Of a stretch of 16,524 bases of DNA, positions 8,039 through 14,445 are shown piece by piece. This DNA comes from Colimorpha sp045598945. GTDB taxonomy: Bacteria; Bacteroidota; Bacteroidia; Bacteroidales; P3. The notes beneath the pieces were generated by a model. That model had not been told where the DNA came from and did no database searches. It saw nothing but the letters and a program-made list of their open reading frames with translations. Each line of letters starts with the position of its first letter. Position 1 is the first letter of the stretch. Where the stretch lies: assembly GCA_045598945.1 (NCBI GenBank), contig JAZRVD010000149.1, positions 1-16,524 of the forward strand, read 5' to 3'. A program made the position numbers and the translations under genes.

Positions 8039-8103
8039 AAGACGGTGGTATGATTTGATTTTTGGGTGCTTGTTTTATTTGTTTGCAGAGAATGGTCTGT
8101 CGA

Positions 8104-8135
8104 TTTGCACGGTCTATTTTTAATTATTATCTTTG
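8104..8135 (+). promoter_or_regulatory. Bacteroidales-type promoter of the Dlt-like operon
   Basis: TTTG (8104-8107), 20 nt, TATCTTTG (8128-8135), then C: a full consensus match. Transcription would start near 8142 and make a leader of about 150 nt before the carrier-protein ATG at 8295. The leader contains a G8 tract (8192-8199) and a terminator-like hairpin. Confidence 0.7.
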
Positions 8136-8242
8136 CAAATAATCAATAAAAGTTATAATATTGCGTAAATTATTAAAATATAGCACTTTGTGGGGGGGGC
8201 GGTCTGTAGCTTCGGTGGTATATAATATAAAATGAATTTATT

Positions 8243-8277
8243 AGCCATAGTACATTTATAATGTACTATGGCTTTTT
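8243..8277 (+). terminator. Intrinsic-terminator-like hairpin in the Dlt-like operon leader
   Basis: AGCCATAGTACATT (8243-8256) pairs perfectly with AATGTACTATGGCT (8260-8273) across a 3-nt loop TAT, directly followed by more T residues (8274-8277). It lies downstream of the promoter at 8104-8135 and 17 nt before the carrier-protein start. It could end a short leader RNA, act as an attenuator, or terminate read-through from the left. Confidence 0.65.
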
Positions 8278-8294
8278 GTCTAAAAAATATATAT

Positions 8295-8537
8295 ATGGAA
8301 AAACAAGAAATTAAAGACACTGTTCAGCAGATATTTCGTGAGGTCTTTGAGCACGAAGATATCGTCTTAAACGAAACGATGACAGCTGATGATGTTGAGG
8401 AATGGGACTCTCTGACGCATGTTCAGTTGATTTCAGAAGTGGAAAAAACGTTTCAAATAAAATTCAAGCTCAAAGAGCTGAACAAGATGTCTAATGTAGG
8501 TGATTTGATAGATGCCGTATATTCTAAGTTGAATTAA
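8295..8537 (+). CDS. Acyl carrier protein (DltC-like D-alanyl/aminoacyl carrier)
   Basis: An 80-residue acidic carrier protein. Ser39 in VEEWDSLTHVQLISEVEKTF is the expected 4'-phosphopantetheine attachment site, and the four-helix pattern and length fit ACP/DltC. I chose the ATG at 8295 (MEKQEIKDTVQQIF). An in-frame ATG nine codons earlier (8268) lies inside the terminator-like hairpin and adds nothing family-like. It is first in the operon, 20 nt before the adenylation enzyme, so it most likely carries that enzyme's aminoacyl product rather than serving fatty-acid synthesis. In Gram-positive dlt operons the carrier hands the residue to the MBOAT DltB. That parallel is inferred from context; sequence alone says only carrier protein. 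Confidence 0.9.
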   Translation: MEKQEIKDTVQQIFREVFEHEDIVLNETMTADDVEEWDSLTHVQLISEVEKTFQIKFKLKELNKMSNVGDLIDAVYSKLN

Positions 8538-8557
8538 AAAGTGTATATTTAGAGTTA

Positions 8558-10042
8558 ATGTTTCAAAACACGATTATATCTCAATTACTGCAAGTAATTG
8601 AAAAATATTCGGACTGCCCTGCTTTTTGTTTCAAAGGTAATAGATATTATACATATAGCGATTTCGCACACTCCATCTCAGGTATTAGATCGGCTGTTAA
8701 GAGTTCTGTCTTTGAGAATAAAAAGGTTGGGTTGGTGATAAATGACGACCTCGAAACCTACTCTTCCATATTCGCTCTGTGGATGCAGGGCTGTTGCTAT
8801 GTGCCTCTGCATCCGCATTGGCCGTCGGATAGGTTGGGTAATATTATTGACCAAGTTGGCATTGACCTGATATTGGATTCGTCGGGTACGTCAGCTTTTG
8901 ACCTGCAGGTCTTAAACACTTCACAACAAGTAGCTGACAGCTTCTTCCTGAACGACATAGTATGTGTTGACGATTCTGAACCTGCCTATATCTTGTTTAC
9001 TTCGGGCAGCACAGGTACGCCCAAGGGTGTGCCCGTTATGAGAAGAAATCTCGCCGCCTTTTATAACTCTTTTTGTGCTTTAGGACTGGGTATCACGTCT
9101 AAAGATAGGTGCCTTCAGGCTTTCGACCTAACATTCGACCTATCGGTCAATTCATATCTAACTCCTTTGCTTTCTGGTGCTTGCCTCTATACTGTCCCCG
9201 ACGATGTTATCAAGTATATGTATATTTCTGAATTGTTGGAAGAACAGGATGTTACGTATGCTCTGATGGCTCCTTCGGTGATAAAATGCTTGAGGCCATA
9301 TTTCGAAGAGATTGAACTTCCGTCGTTGCGCTATAGCCTGTTTTGCGGTGAGGCTTTGCCTGAAGATGTTACAGCAGAATGGTCGCAATGTGTGCCGAAC
9401 GCCAGAATATTCAATGTCTACGGACCAACGGAGAATACCATTTTCTGCACTGCCTACGAATATCAACGACATGGCGGCAACAAGACTTATAATGGCGTCT
9501 TATCCATAGGCAGGGATATGCAGGGCTGTATGTCGTGTGTTGTTGATGATGACGAGAAAAGGGTGGGGAAGAATGCAAAGGGAGAGCTGTGCCTTAGTGG
9601 TGGCCAGTTGTTTGGAGGCTATTGGAAAAATGACGCCAAGACAGCCGAGTCGTTCTTTACAGATGGTGATGATGTCCGCTTTTATAAAACGGGCGATATC
9701 TGTTTTCAAGACGACGACGGAGATCTGTTGTATTGCGGAAGGAAAGACTATCAGGTAAAGATACAAGGTTTTCGTGTTGAACTTGGTGAGATAGAGCATG
9801 TGGCTAAACGTTATCTAAAAGACAAGGAGGTGGTTTGCGTTGTAAACGAAGCAGACTCTAATTTTACAAGACTTATCTTATATGTTGAGTCTGATACATT
9901 CGACACCAAGCCACTGGTGGACTATCTTCGTTCTGAACTACCTTCGTATATGATACCATCGTCGGTTGTTGCGCTGCCTACTATACCGTTGAATGCTAAT
10001 GGCAAGGTTGACAGAAACTTGTTAAAAAATATGATAAAATGA
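8558..10042 (+). CDS. DltA-like amino-acid adenylation enzyme (carrier protein ligase)
   Basis: A 494-residue, free-standing ANL-superfamily enzyme; DltA proteins are about 500 residues. It would activate an amino acid with ATP and load it on the carrier arm in the cytoplasm. Motifs in order: A3 P-loop LFTSGSTGTPKG (147-157), A4 FDLTFDLSVNSYL with Asp194 for the substrate amino group, CGE at 263-265, A5 NVYGPTENT (286-294), A7 YKTGD (Asp380), A8 hinge GRKDYQVKIQGFRVELGEIE (394-413) and A10 IPLNANGKVDRN with catalytic Lys483. The FCGEALPED stretch closely resembles DltA, in which the Cys is, from memory, linked to D-Ala selection. D-alanine or glycine is thus a reasonable but unproved substrate. 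Its stop overlaps the next start (ATGA), which suggests translational coupling. DNA is AT-richer than the protease cluster. Confidence 0.88.
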   Translation: MFQNTIISQLLQVIEKYSDCPAFCFKGNRYYTYSDFAHSISGIRSAVKSSVFENKKVGLVINDDLETYSSIFALWMQGCCYVPLHPHWPSDRLGNIIDQVGIDLILDSSGTSAFDLQVLNTSQQVADSFFLNDIVCVDDSEPAYILFTSGSTGTPKGVPVMRRNLAAFYNSFCALGLGITSKDRCLQAFDLTFDLSVNSYLTPLLSGACLYTVPDDVIKYMYISELLEEQDVTYALMAPSVIKCLRPYFEEIELPSLRYSLFCGEALPEDVTAEWSQCVPNARIFNVYGPTENTIFCTAYEYQRHGGNKTYNGVLSIGRDMQGCMSCVVDDDEKRVGKNAKGELCLSGGQLFGGYWKNDAKTAESFFTDGDDVRFYKTGDICFQDDDGDLLYCGRKDYQVKIQGFRVELGEIEHVAKRYLKDKEVVCVVNEADSNFTRLILYVESDTFDTKPLVDYLRSELPSYMIPSSVVALPTIPLNANGKVDRNLLKNMIK

Positions 10043-10701
10043 ATCTTTCTGATATTGTTATTCGTCAAGCTGAGATAAAAGATGTTGACTTTATTGCAAC
10101 AACGATTGTTGAGGCGGAAAAAGGCTTGTCAAACAAATGCGGGCTGGCAAATTATTTTGGTCTTTCGGAACAAGAGCTTCATGGCTATGTGCGTAACATG
10201 TTGGAAGAGGAGGTTGACGGCTGTGAGTTTTCGTTGAGCAGCTTTCATGTTGCTGAGCATGATGGCAAGGTCGTTTCGGCACGCGGCGGCTGGAAAGAAG
10301 GCGACAACGAAGATGAACTTCCGTCGGCAATACTTAAAGCAAATCTTTTAAGCTATTGTTTGCCAGCGGAGAATATAAAGATAGGGCTGGAGCATAAATA
10401 TCTGACTGCTGATTTTCAGACGGTAAGAGAAAAAGATGCTTTCCAGCTTGAATATAGTTATACTTTGTCAGAATACAGAGGTAATCATCTGATGTATATA
10501 TTGGATGACTTTTATGTAGAAAAAGCAAGGGCGATGGGATGCAAGAAAATTCAAGCACACGTCTTTGCCGACAATGTCTCAAGTCTGAAAAGTTGTTATC
10601 GTCATGGGTTCGTGCTCGTGAAGACAGTTGTCTCATCGCAAAAGAATATAAAAGAGTTTTATTCCGACGACAAGTTGCTTTTGTTGGAAAAGGTCCTTTG
10701 A
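10039..10701 (+). CDS. GNAT-family N-acyltransferase embedded in the Dlt-like operon
   Basis: A 220-residue cytoplasmic protein. The N-terminus DIVIRQAEIKDVDFIATTI is a typical GNAT beta1-alpha1 start. Motif A is at about 136-165: FQLEYSYTLSEYRGNHLMYILDD, with RGNH in place of the usual RGxG pyrophosphate loop. AHVFADNVSSLKSCYRHGF (173-191) is the usual GNAT C-terminal motif. Residues 35-130 form an insert with no motif I know. It starts within the ATGA overlap of the ligase gene, so it is surely co-translated and probably part of the pathway. Gram-positive dlt operons have no such gene. It may N-acylate the amino acid, its carrier-bound form, or a precursor of the acceptor; which one cannot be read. 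The altered glycine loop leaves the acyl-CoA donor uncertain. Confidence 0.82.
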   Translation: MNLSDIVIRQAEIKDVDFIATTIVEAEKGLSNKCGLANYFGLSEQELHGYVRNMLEEEVDGCEFSLSSFHVAEHDGKVVSARGGWKEGDNEDELPSAILKANLLSYCLPAENIKIGLEHKYLTADFQTVREKDAFQLEYSYTLSEYRGNHLMYILDDFYVEKARAMGCKKIQAHVFADNVSSLKSCYRHGFVLVKTVVSSQKNIKEFYSDDKLLLLEKVL

Positions 10702-10730
10702 CTTTTTTTCTGTATTAACGTTAAAGTTGT

Positions 10731-12185
10731 ATGTTAGTAACTTCTTTCAAATTTCTGATATTCTTTCTCGTTTTCTTTATTCTATATTGGCTCCCAATAT
10801 CTAAGGGCAGCAGATGGTATCAAAATATATTGTTGCTGTGTGGCAGTATAGCTTTCTACATCTTTACTGACTTCCAGATGCTGCCGCTGATTGTCGTGTC
10901 TACCATTGTGTTCTATTTCTTGGGTGTTGGCATCGAAAAAAACGAGGATAAGATATTGGCAGATATATACAAGTATGCAGGCATACTGATGGCCTTGTCG
11001 TTATTGGTGTATTTCAAATACAATCATTTTTTTATTAGCTCCTTCGTCAAGGTGTTTGGATGGATAGGACTTCATGTCAACATGTCGTCGTTTAAGGTCT
11101 TGATACCTTTGGGCTTGAGCTATTATGTCTTCAAAATGATAAGTTATTTGATAGAGATATATAGAGGCAAGATATCAGCGTCGCGTGATATGGTGGCTTT
11201 TGCGGCATACATCTCTTTTTTCCCTACCATATCCGCCGGTCCTATCGATAGGCCTAACACCTTTTTGTCTCAGCTTTCTCAACGTCGTGTTTTCAAGTAC
11301 GAGATGGGGGTTGACGGCATACGACAGATATTGTGGGGTGTGTTCAAGAAATGCGTGGTGGCTGATTTCTGTGCAGTACATTTTGTCGATGAGGTGTGGA
11401 TGAATATTGGTGGTTGCTCATCGTTGATACTGTTTGCGGCCATGTTTGTCTATGCTTTTCAGGTTTATTGCGATTTCTCTGGCTATTCCGATATCGCCAT
11501 CGGTATCTCAAAGTTGTTGGGTATCAAGGTGACGAAAAACTTCAACCACCCATTCTTTGCCACTAATATTGCAGAGTTTTGGCGCCGTTGGCATATCTCG
11601 CTTACTGGCTGGCTGACCGACTATGTGTTTTTGCCTCTAAACATGTTGTTCCGCAATATGAACAAGTTTGGCGTCTTCCTCGCCATTATGATAAACATGA
11701 TATTGGTGGGCATGTGGCATGGCGAATGTATGAGATATGTATATTTCGGCATCTTTCACGGCTTGCTGTTTGCCCCATTGGTCTTTTCGGGCAAGATGAA
11801 CAAAAAAGAGAAGGAGCATATTGGCTTGTGGGGATTGCCTTCTTTGACTGATTTTATGAAGATGCTTGGTGTATTCTCGTTGTATTCGCTAAGCACCTGT
11901 CTGTATAGGGCTGAAGATATGGAACAGCTGTATGCTTTTTTTAATCAGATGCTTTCCTTCAACGTTGCCAATAATTTGAATGGACCTTTTATGCTGACTA
12001 TTATGGCAACATTGTTTTTGCTGGTGATGCTGTTGGAATGGTATACAAGAAAAAAAGATTTTCCTCTCCAGTCTATCGATTCATTGCCAATATATGTTAG
12101 GTTTGTTTTTTATGCTTTGATTCTTGTCTCTTTTATGTTTCTTGCCCCCAGTGGGTCGCCTCAATTCATCTACCAACAATTTTAG
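10731..12185 (+). CDS. MBOAT membrane O-acyltransferase (DltB/AlgI-like) with DltX-like C-terminal motif
   Basis: A 484-residue polytopic inner-membrane protein with about 11-12 hydrophobic segments, the first at residues 6-22. The family signature is clear: YCDFSGYSDIAIGISKLLGI (246-265), NFNHPFFATNIAEFWRRWHISLTGWL (270-295, His288) and MILVGMWHG with the catalytic His330. MBOAT proteins of the DltB/AlgI/PatA class move acyl groups from a cytoplasmic donor to extracytoplasmic glycans. The protein ends GSPQFIYQQF, an F-x-Y-x-x-F motif with Tyr481. This matches the C-terminal motif of Gram-positive DltX, whose Tyr is reported to hold the acyl group during transfer, and it agrees with the usual FIYFQF end of AlgI-like proteins. 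With the carrier and ligase upstream, the acyl group is likely an amino acid rather than acetate. Confidence 0.92.
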   Translation: MLVTSFKFLIFFLVFFILYWLPISKGSRWYQNILLLCGSIAFYIFTDFQMLPLIVVSTIVFYFLGVGIEKNEDKILADIYKYAGILMALSLLVYFKYNHFFISSFVKVFGWIGLHVNMSSFKVLIPLGLSYYVFKMISYLIEIYRGKISASRDMVAFAAYISFFPTISAGPIDRPNTFLSQLSQRRVFKYEMGVDGIRQILWGVFKKCVVADFCAVHFVDEVWMNIGGCSSLILFAAMFVYAFQVYCDFSGYSDIAIGISKLLGIKVTKNFNHPFFATNIAEFWRRWHISLTGWLTDYVFLPLNMLFRNMNKFGVFLAIMINMILVGMWHGECMRYVYFGIFHGLLFAPLVFSGKMNKKEKEHIGLWGLPSLTDFMKMLGVFSLYSLSTCLYRAEDMEQLYAFFNQMLSFNVANNLNGPFMLTIMATLFLLVMLLEWYTRKKDFPLQSIDSLPIYVRFVFYALILVSFMFLAPSGSPQFIYQQF

Positions 12186-12193
12186 CTGCGTAT

Positions 12194-13117
12194 ATGTACA
12201 AGTTTGTTAAACATATCCTTCTTTTCTTTTTGCTTATCGTCATCCCTTTGGATGTTATTGTTACTTTTTCCCTTTACAATACATTTATTCTTGTGCCTTC
12301 ATGGACTCAAGTGAAATGTGATAAAGCAGATGCCGATGTTCTTATTATGGGGCACTCTCGTGCCGAGGTGCAGTATTCGCCATACATCCTCGACTCTGTG
12401 TTAGGGTGCAACTCGTACAACTTGGGGTTTTCTGCCGCACGTTTCAACACTCAGATACTCAGGTATAACTATTATCGTCGTTTTCATACAGCTCCAAAGG
12501 CTATAATCCAAAATATAGACTACTCTACTTTGGGCTATAAGTGTCCAACGACAGAACATGTTACGTTCCTCCCCATGGTTTATGACAATACATTAAGGAA
12601 TGAGTTGTACGAATGTGGCGAACTTTCGTTTGCCGAAGCTTACATTCCGTTGTATAGGTATATGTCGCAAGATAATGATTTATACGGCGCAATAAGACAA
12701 AGGGTTAAAAATGGGGTGGCGAAAAGAGATAAAGGCTATCTTGGTGTTCCTTGGGGCTATGATGGCACAGCGCTGGCGGGAGTAGATACGTTTCAGTTTG
12801 AAAATGATGCTCGTACAAGACACATCTTTGAAGATTTCTTGCAAAGCTGCAAAGAAGAAGATATAAAGATGGTGTTCGTTTTCGCTCCCTTATATATCGA
12901 TGCTATCAATAAAGTATATGACTCAGCAAGTGTGCGTCAGGTGTTTTCGTACTATGCTGAAAAATACGATGCTGTTCTTTTGGACTATACGTATAGTTAT
13001 CTGAGCTATGATAATGCTTATTTCTACAATGGCACTCATCTGAATAAAGACGGGGCAGAACGCTTTTCTCGCATGTTGGCGCACGATTTGGACAGCCTGG
13101 GCGTATTCTCATTTTAA
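12194..13117 (+). CDS. Membrane-anchored SGNH-like protein (DltD/AlgJ-like)
   Basis: A 307-residue protein with an N-terminal membrane anchor (about 7-28) and a periplasmic domain. The block I motif is IMGHSRAEVQY with the presumed nucleophile Ser55 (G-x-S-R, as in DltD/AlgJ-type GxSR). SYNLGF (about 78-83) corresponds to block II. QNIDYSTLGY follows. Near the end, FYNGTHLNKDGAERFSRML gives the block V His282. The usual D-x-x-H is here N-x-x-H (Asn279), which weakens the classic Ser-His-Asp triad. In dlt and alginate systems the SGNH partner completes transfer of the acyl group from the MBOAT side to the glycan. The gene starts 8 nt after the MBOAT stop and is last in the operon. The role is inferred from motif plus context; it could also be a de-acylase. 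Confidence 0.78.
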   Translation: MYKFVKHILLFFLLIVIPLDVIVTFSLYNTFILVPSWTQVKCDKADADVLIMGHSRAEVQYSPYILDSVLGCNSYNLGFSAARFNTQILRYNYYRRFHTAPKAIIQNIDYSTLGYKCPTTEHVTFLPMVYDNTLRNELYECGELSFAEAYIPLYRYMSQDNDLYGAIRQRVKNGVAKRDKGYLGVPWGYDGTALAGVDTFQFENDARTRHIFEDFLQSCKEEDIKMVFVFAPLYIDAINKVYDSASVRQVFSYYAEKYDAVLLDYTYSYLSYDNAYFYNGTHLNKDGAERFSRMLAHDLDSLGVFSF

Positions 13118-13278
13118 GATAGATCTAAACGTCGTATTTCGACACGCCTAATAGTGTGGAGACCTCTGCGCTACTATAGTGTGATTCTTTCTTTGACATG
13201 TTGCCTGTGATCGGTTGAGAGAAAGACAATTGTCAGAAAAGAAATTGAATTACTTTTCCCAGTTCCAGGATTATTTCG
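13118..13278. other. Intergenic DNA after the Dlt-like operon
   Basis: No gene is seen. It has a 10-bp palindrome GACAATTGTC (13225-13234) and an imperfect pairing of TTTCTTTGACA (about 13188-13198) with TGTCAGAAAAGAAA (13231-13244), which might end the operon transcript. Neither is strong. Confidence 0.35.
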
Positions 13279-13286
13279 TAATTTTG
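13279..13286 (+). promoter_or_regulatory. -7 element of a promoter for the DUF3791/DUF3990 cassette
   Basis: TAATTTTG followed by C matches TAnnTTTG. At 20 nt upstream the -33 box would be TTTC, one mismatch from TTTG. It lies 62 nt before the ATG at 13349, so the three-gene cassette probably has its own promoter. Confidence 0.5.
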
Positions 13287-13348
13287 CATTCGATAGCAAA
13301 ATAATAATATAGTTAATAAAGTTGCATCTGCGACTGAATACGGCTTAT

Positions 13349-13561
13349 ATGAATTCTGATAATATAGATTTTATTACATATTGTATCGGTAATCTCTCGC
13401 GAAGACTTGGCATGACTGCTGGTGAAGTATATATTAAATTAAAGCAGTCGGGTATACTCATGGGGTACATGGTGCCTTGCTATGATGTGCTTCATACATT
13501 TGGCAAAGAGTATTTAATAGAAGAACTTATAGAGTATATGAGGGAGAAAGGAGTGTTATGA
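13349..13561 (+). CDS. DUF3791-family small protein (putative antitoxin/partner)
   Basis: A 70-residue protein starting MNSDNIDFITYCIGNLSRRL. The pattern fits DUF3791: an N-terminal helix, LGMTAGEVYIKLKQSGIL, then YDVLHTFGKEYLIEELIEYM at the C-terminus. I use the ATG at 13349; a TTG in frame nine codons earlier would add no family sequence. Its stop overlaps the ATG of the DUF3990 gene (ATGA), so the two are translationally coupled. DUF3791 genes are regularly found beside DUF3990 genes in Bacteroidales and Firmicutes (from memory). The function has not been established as far as I know; an antitoxin or partner role is inferred from size, order and overlap. No DNA-binding motif is evident. 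Confidence 0.75.
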   Translation: MNSDNIDFITYCIGNLSRRLGMTAGEVYIKLKQSGILMGYMVPCYDVLHTFGKEYLIEELIEYMREKGVL

Positions 13562-14028
13562 GAGTGTATCATGCGTCTTCTATCATTGTAAAACACCCTG
13601 ATGTATTGCACAGTCGTGCCTATCTTGATTTTGGCTCAGGATTTTATGTTACCACTATGCGTGAACAGGCACAGATGTATGGGGCCAGATTTGTTCGTCG
13701 TGGCATGGCTGCCATTCTCAATATTTATGATTTGGCAGATGACCTCAGTCAATGGAATGTTATTGAGTTTAAGCAATACGACGAGGCGTGGCTTGATTTC
13801 GTGGCAACATGTCGTACTGGTAAAACCATTGGCAACTATGATGTTGTTATTGGTGGTGTCGCCAACGACAAGATATTTCGTACCATTGACCTTTATTTTG
13901 CTGGAGATATTAGTAAAGAGGAGGCGCTTCGCCGTTTAATTTTTGAAAAGCCCAACAATCAGATTTGCATTCGCTCTCAAAAGGTTCTTGATGAATGCAT
14001 TTTTTTCAATAGTTCACAACGCTTATGA
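13558..14028 (+). CDS. DUF3990-family protein (ADP-ribosyltransferase-like, putative toxin/effector)
   Basis: A 156-residue cytoplasmic protein. Family features: VYHASSIIVKHPD at the start (His5), LDFGSGFYVTTMREQA (Tyr30), then WLDFVATCR, NYDVVIGGVANDK (Asp95) and NQICIRSQKVLDECIFF (Gln135 onward). DUF3990 is, to my recollection, in the ADP-ribosyltransferase superfamily. The His of Y-H-A-S and the Tyr of G-F-Y fit an H-Y-E type NAD site, while the third position here appears to be Gln rather than Glu. Activity is therefore possible but unproved. It overlaps both neighbours by ATGA, a layout common in toxin-antitoxin and modification cassettes. What it might modify cannot be read. Confidence 0.75.
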   Translation: MRVYHASSIIVKHPDVLHSRAYLDFGSGFYVTTMREQAQMYGARFVRRGMAAILNIYDLADDLSQWNVIEFKQYDEAWLDFVATCRTGKTIGNYDVVIGGVANDKIFRTIDLYFAGDISKEEALRRLIFEKPNNQICIRSQKVLDECIFFNSSQRL

Positions 14029-14243
14029 ACAACAATCGCAACGATGCTTTTTATGCGATACTTGATGCGAAATATGCCAGGATTATCAACGAGATAAGTG
14101 TGATGCACTCTGTTTCTCTTGAAGAAGCTATGGATATTTTCTATAATTCTTCTATTTTACCACTTCTTGAGGACGGCGTTGCAGACCTTCATTGCAGAAG
14201 CGATAAATATTTGGCAGAAGAGATTTGGCGGGAGTATAAATAG
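14025..14243 (+). CDS. Second DUF3791-like small protein
   Basis: A 72-residue protein, MNNNRNDAFYAILDAKYARI onward. It has the helix pattern ISVMHSVSLEEAMDIFYNSSILPLLEDG and ends DLHCRSDKYLAEEIWREYK. The central S-x-E-E-A-M-x-x-F-Y-x-S and the C-terminal L-H-x-R-S-x-x-Y-L-A-E-E-I pattern resemble a DUF3791 variant and mirror LHTFGKEYLIEELI in the first gene of the cassette. Its ATG overlaps the DUF3990 stop, so the three genes form one unit. It may be a second antitoxin or a structural partner. It is the last gene of the AT-richer block and converges on the hydrolase gene. Confidence 0.65.
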   Translation: MNNNRNDAFYAILDAKYARIINEISVMHSVSLEEAMDIFYNSSILPLLEDGVADLHCRSDKYLAEEIWREYK

Positions 14244-14331
14244 AACAATTACATCACCTTTTTTTGATGGCTATTCGTGATGGATTGTATGTAGGGACAT
14301 CTTCGTCTTTTCTGCATGTCGCATTTCAAAA

Positions 14332-14370
14332 ACACGTTCTACAACCACATATCATTGTTATAGAACGTGT
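14332..14370. terminator. Hairpin between convergent genes
   Basis: ACACGTTCTA (14332-14341) pairs perfectly with TAGAACGTGT (14361-14370); three more pairs (AAC/GTT) can form inside after one mismatch. It lies between the cassette stop (14243) and the hydrolase stop (14446) on the opposite strand, so it may serve both directions. There is no clear T run. The rest of 14244-14445 shows no gene. Confidence 0.5.
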
Positions 14371-14445
14371 CGTAAGCCGATAAAAGAGCTGCATGCGGCA
14401 ACACAGATGTCTTATAACGTGTTGTTGTGTGTTGTCCTTATGTCA

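Noticed and set aside
8268..8294. Upstream ATG as start of the carrier protein
   Set aside because: It lies inside the terminator-like stem and adds nine residues (MAFCLKNIY) not typical of carrier proteins; the ATG at 8295 fits the family.
8142..8294. UpxY-type capsule antitermination leader
   Set aside because: Capsule loci of Bacteroides start with a NusG-like UpxY gene; no such gene is present here, so I only call a hairpin in the leader.
8295..10042. Nonribosomal peptide synthetase or fatty-acid module
   Set aside because: No condensation, ketosynthase or thioesterase domain is present; the MBOAT and SGNH partners fit Dlt-type envelope acylation better.
10731..12185. Alginate O-acetyltransferase AlgI as the specific name
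   Set aside because: The fold is shared, but the carrier protein and adenylation enzyme in the same operon point to an amino-acid donor, and there are no alginate genes.
13322..13348. TTG start for the first DUF3791 gene
   Set aside because: The ATG at 13349 fits the family length, and the extra nine residues are not family-like.
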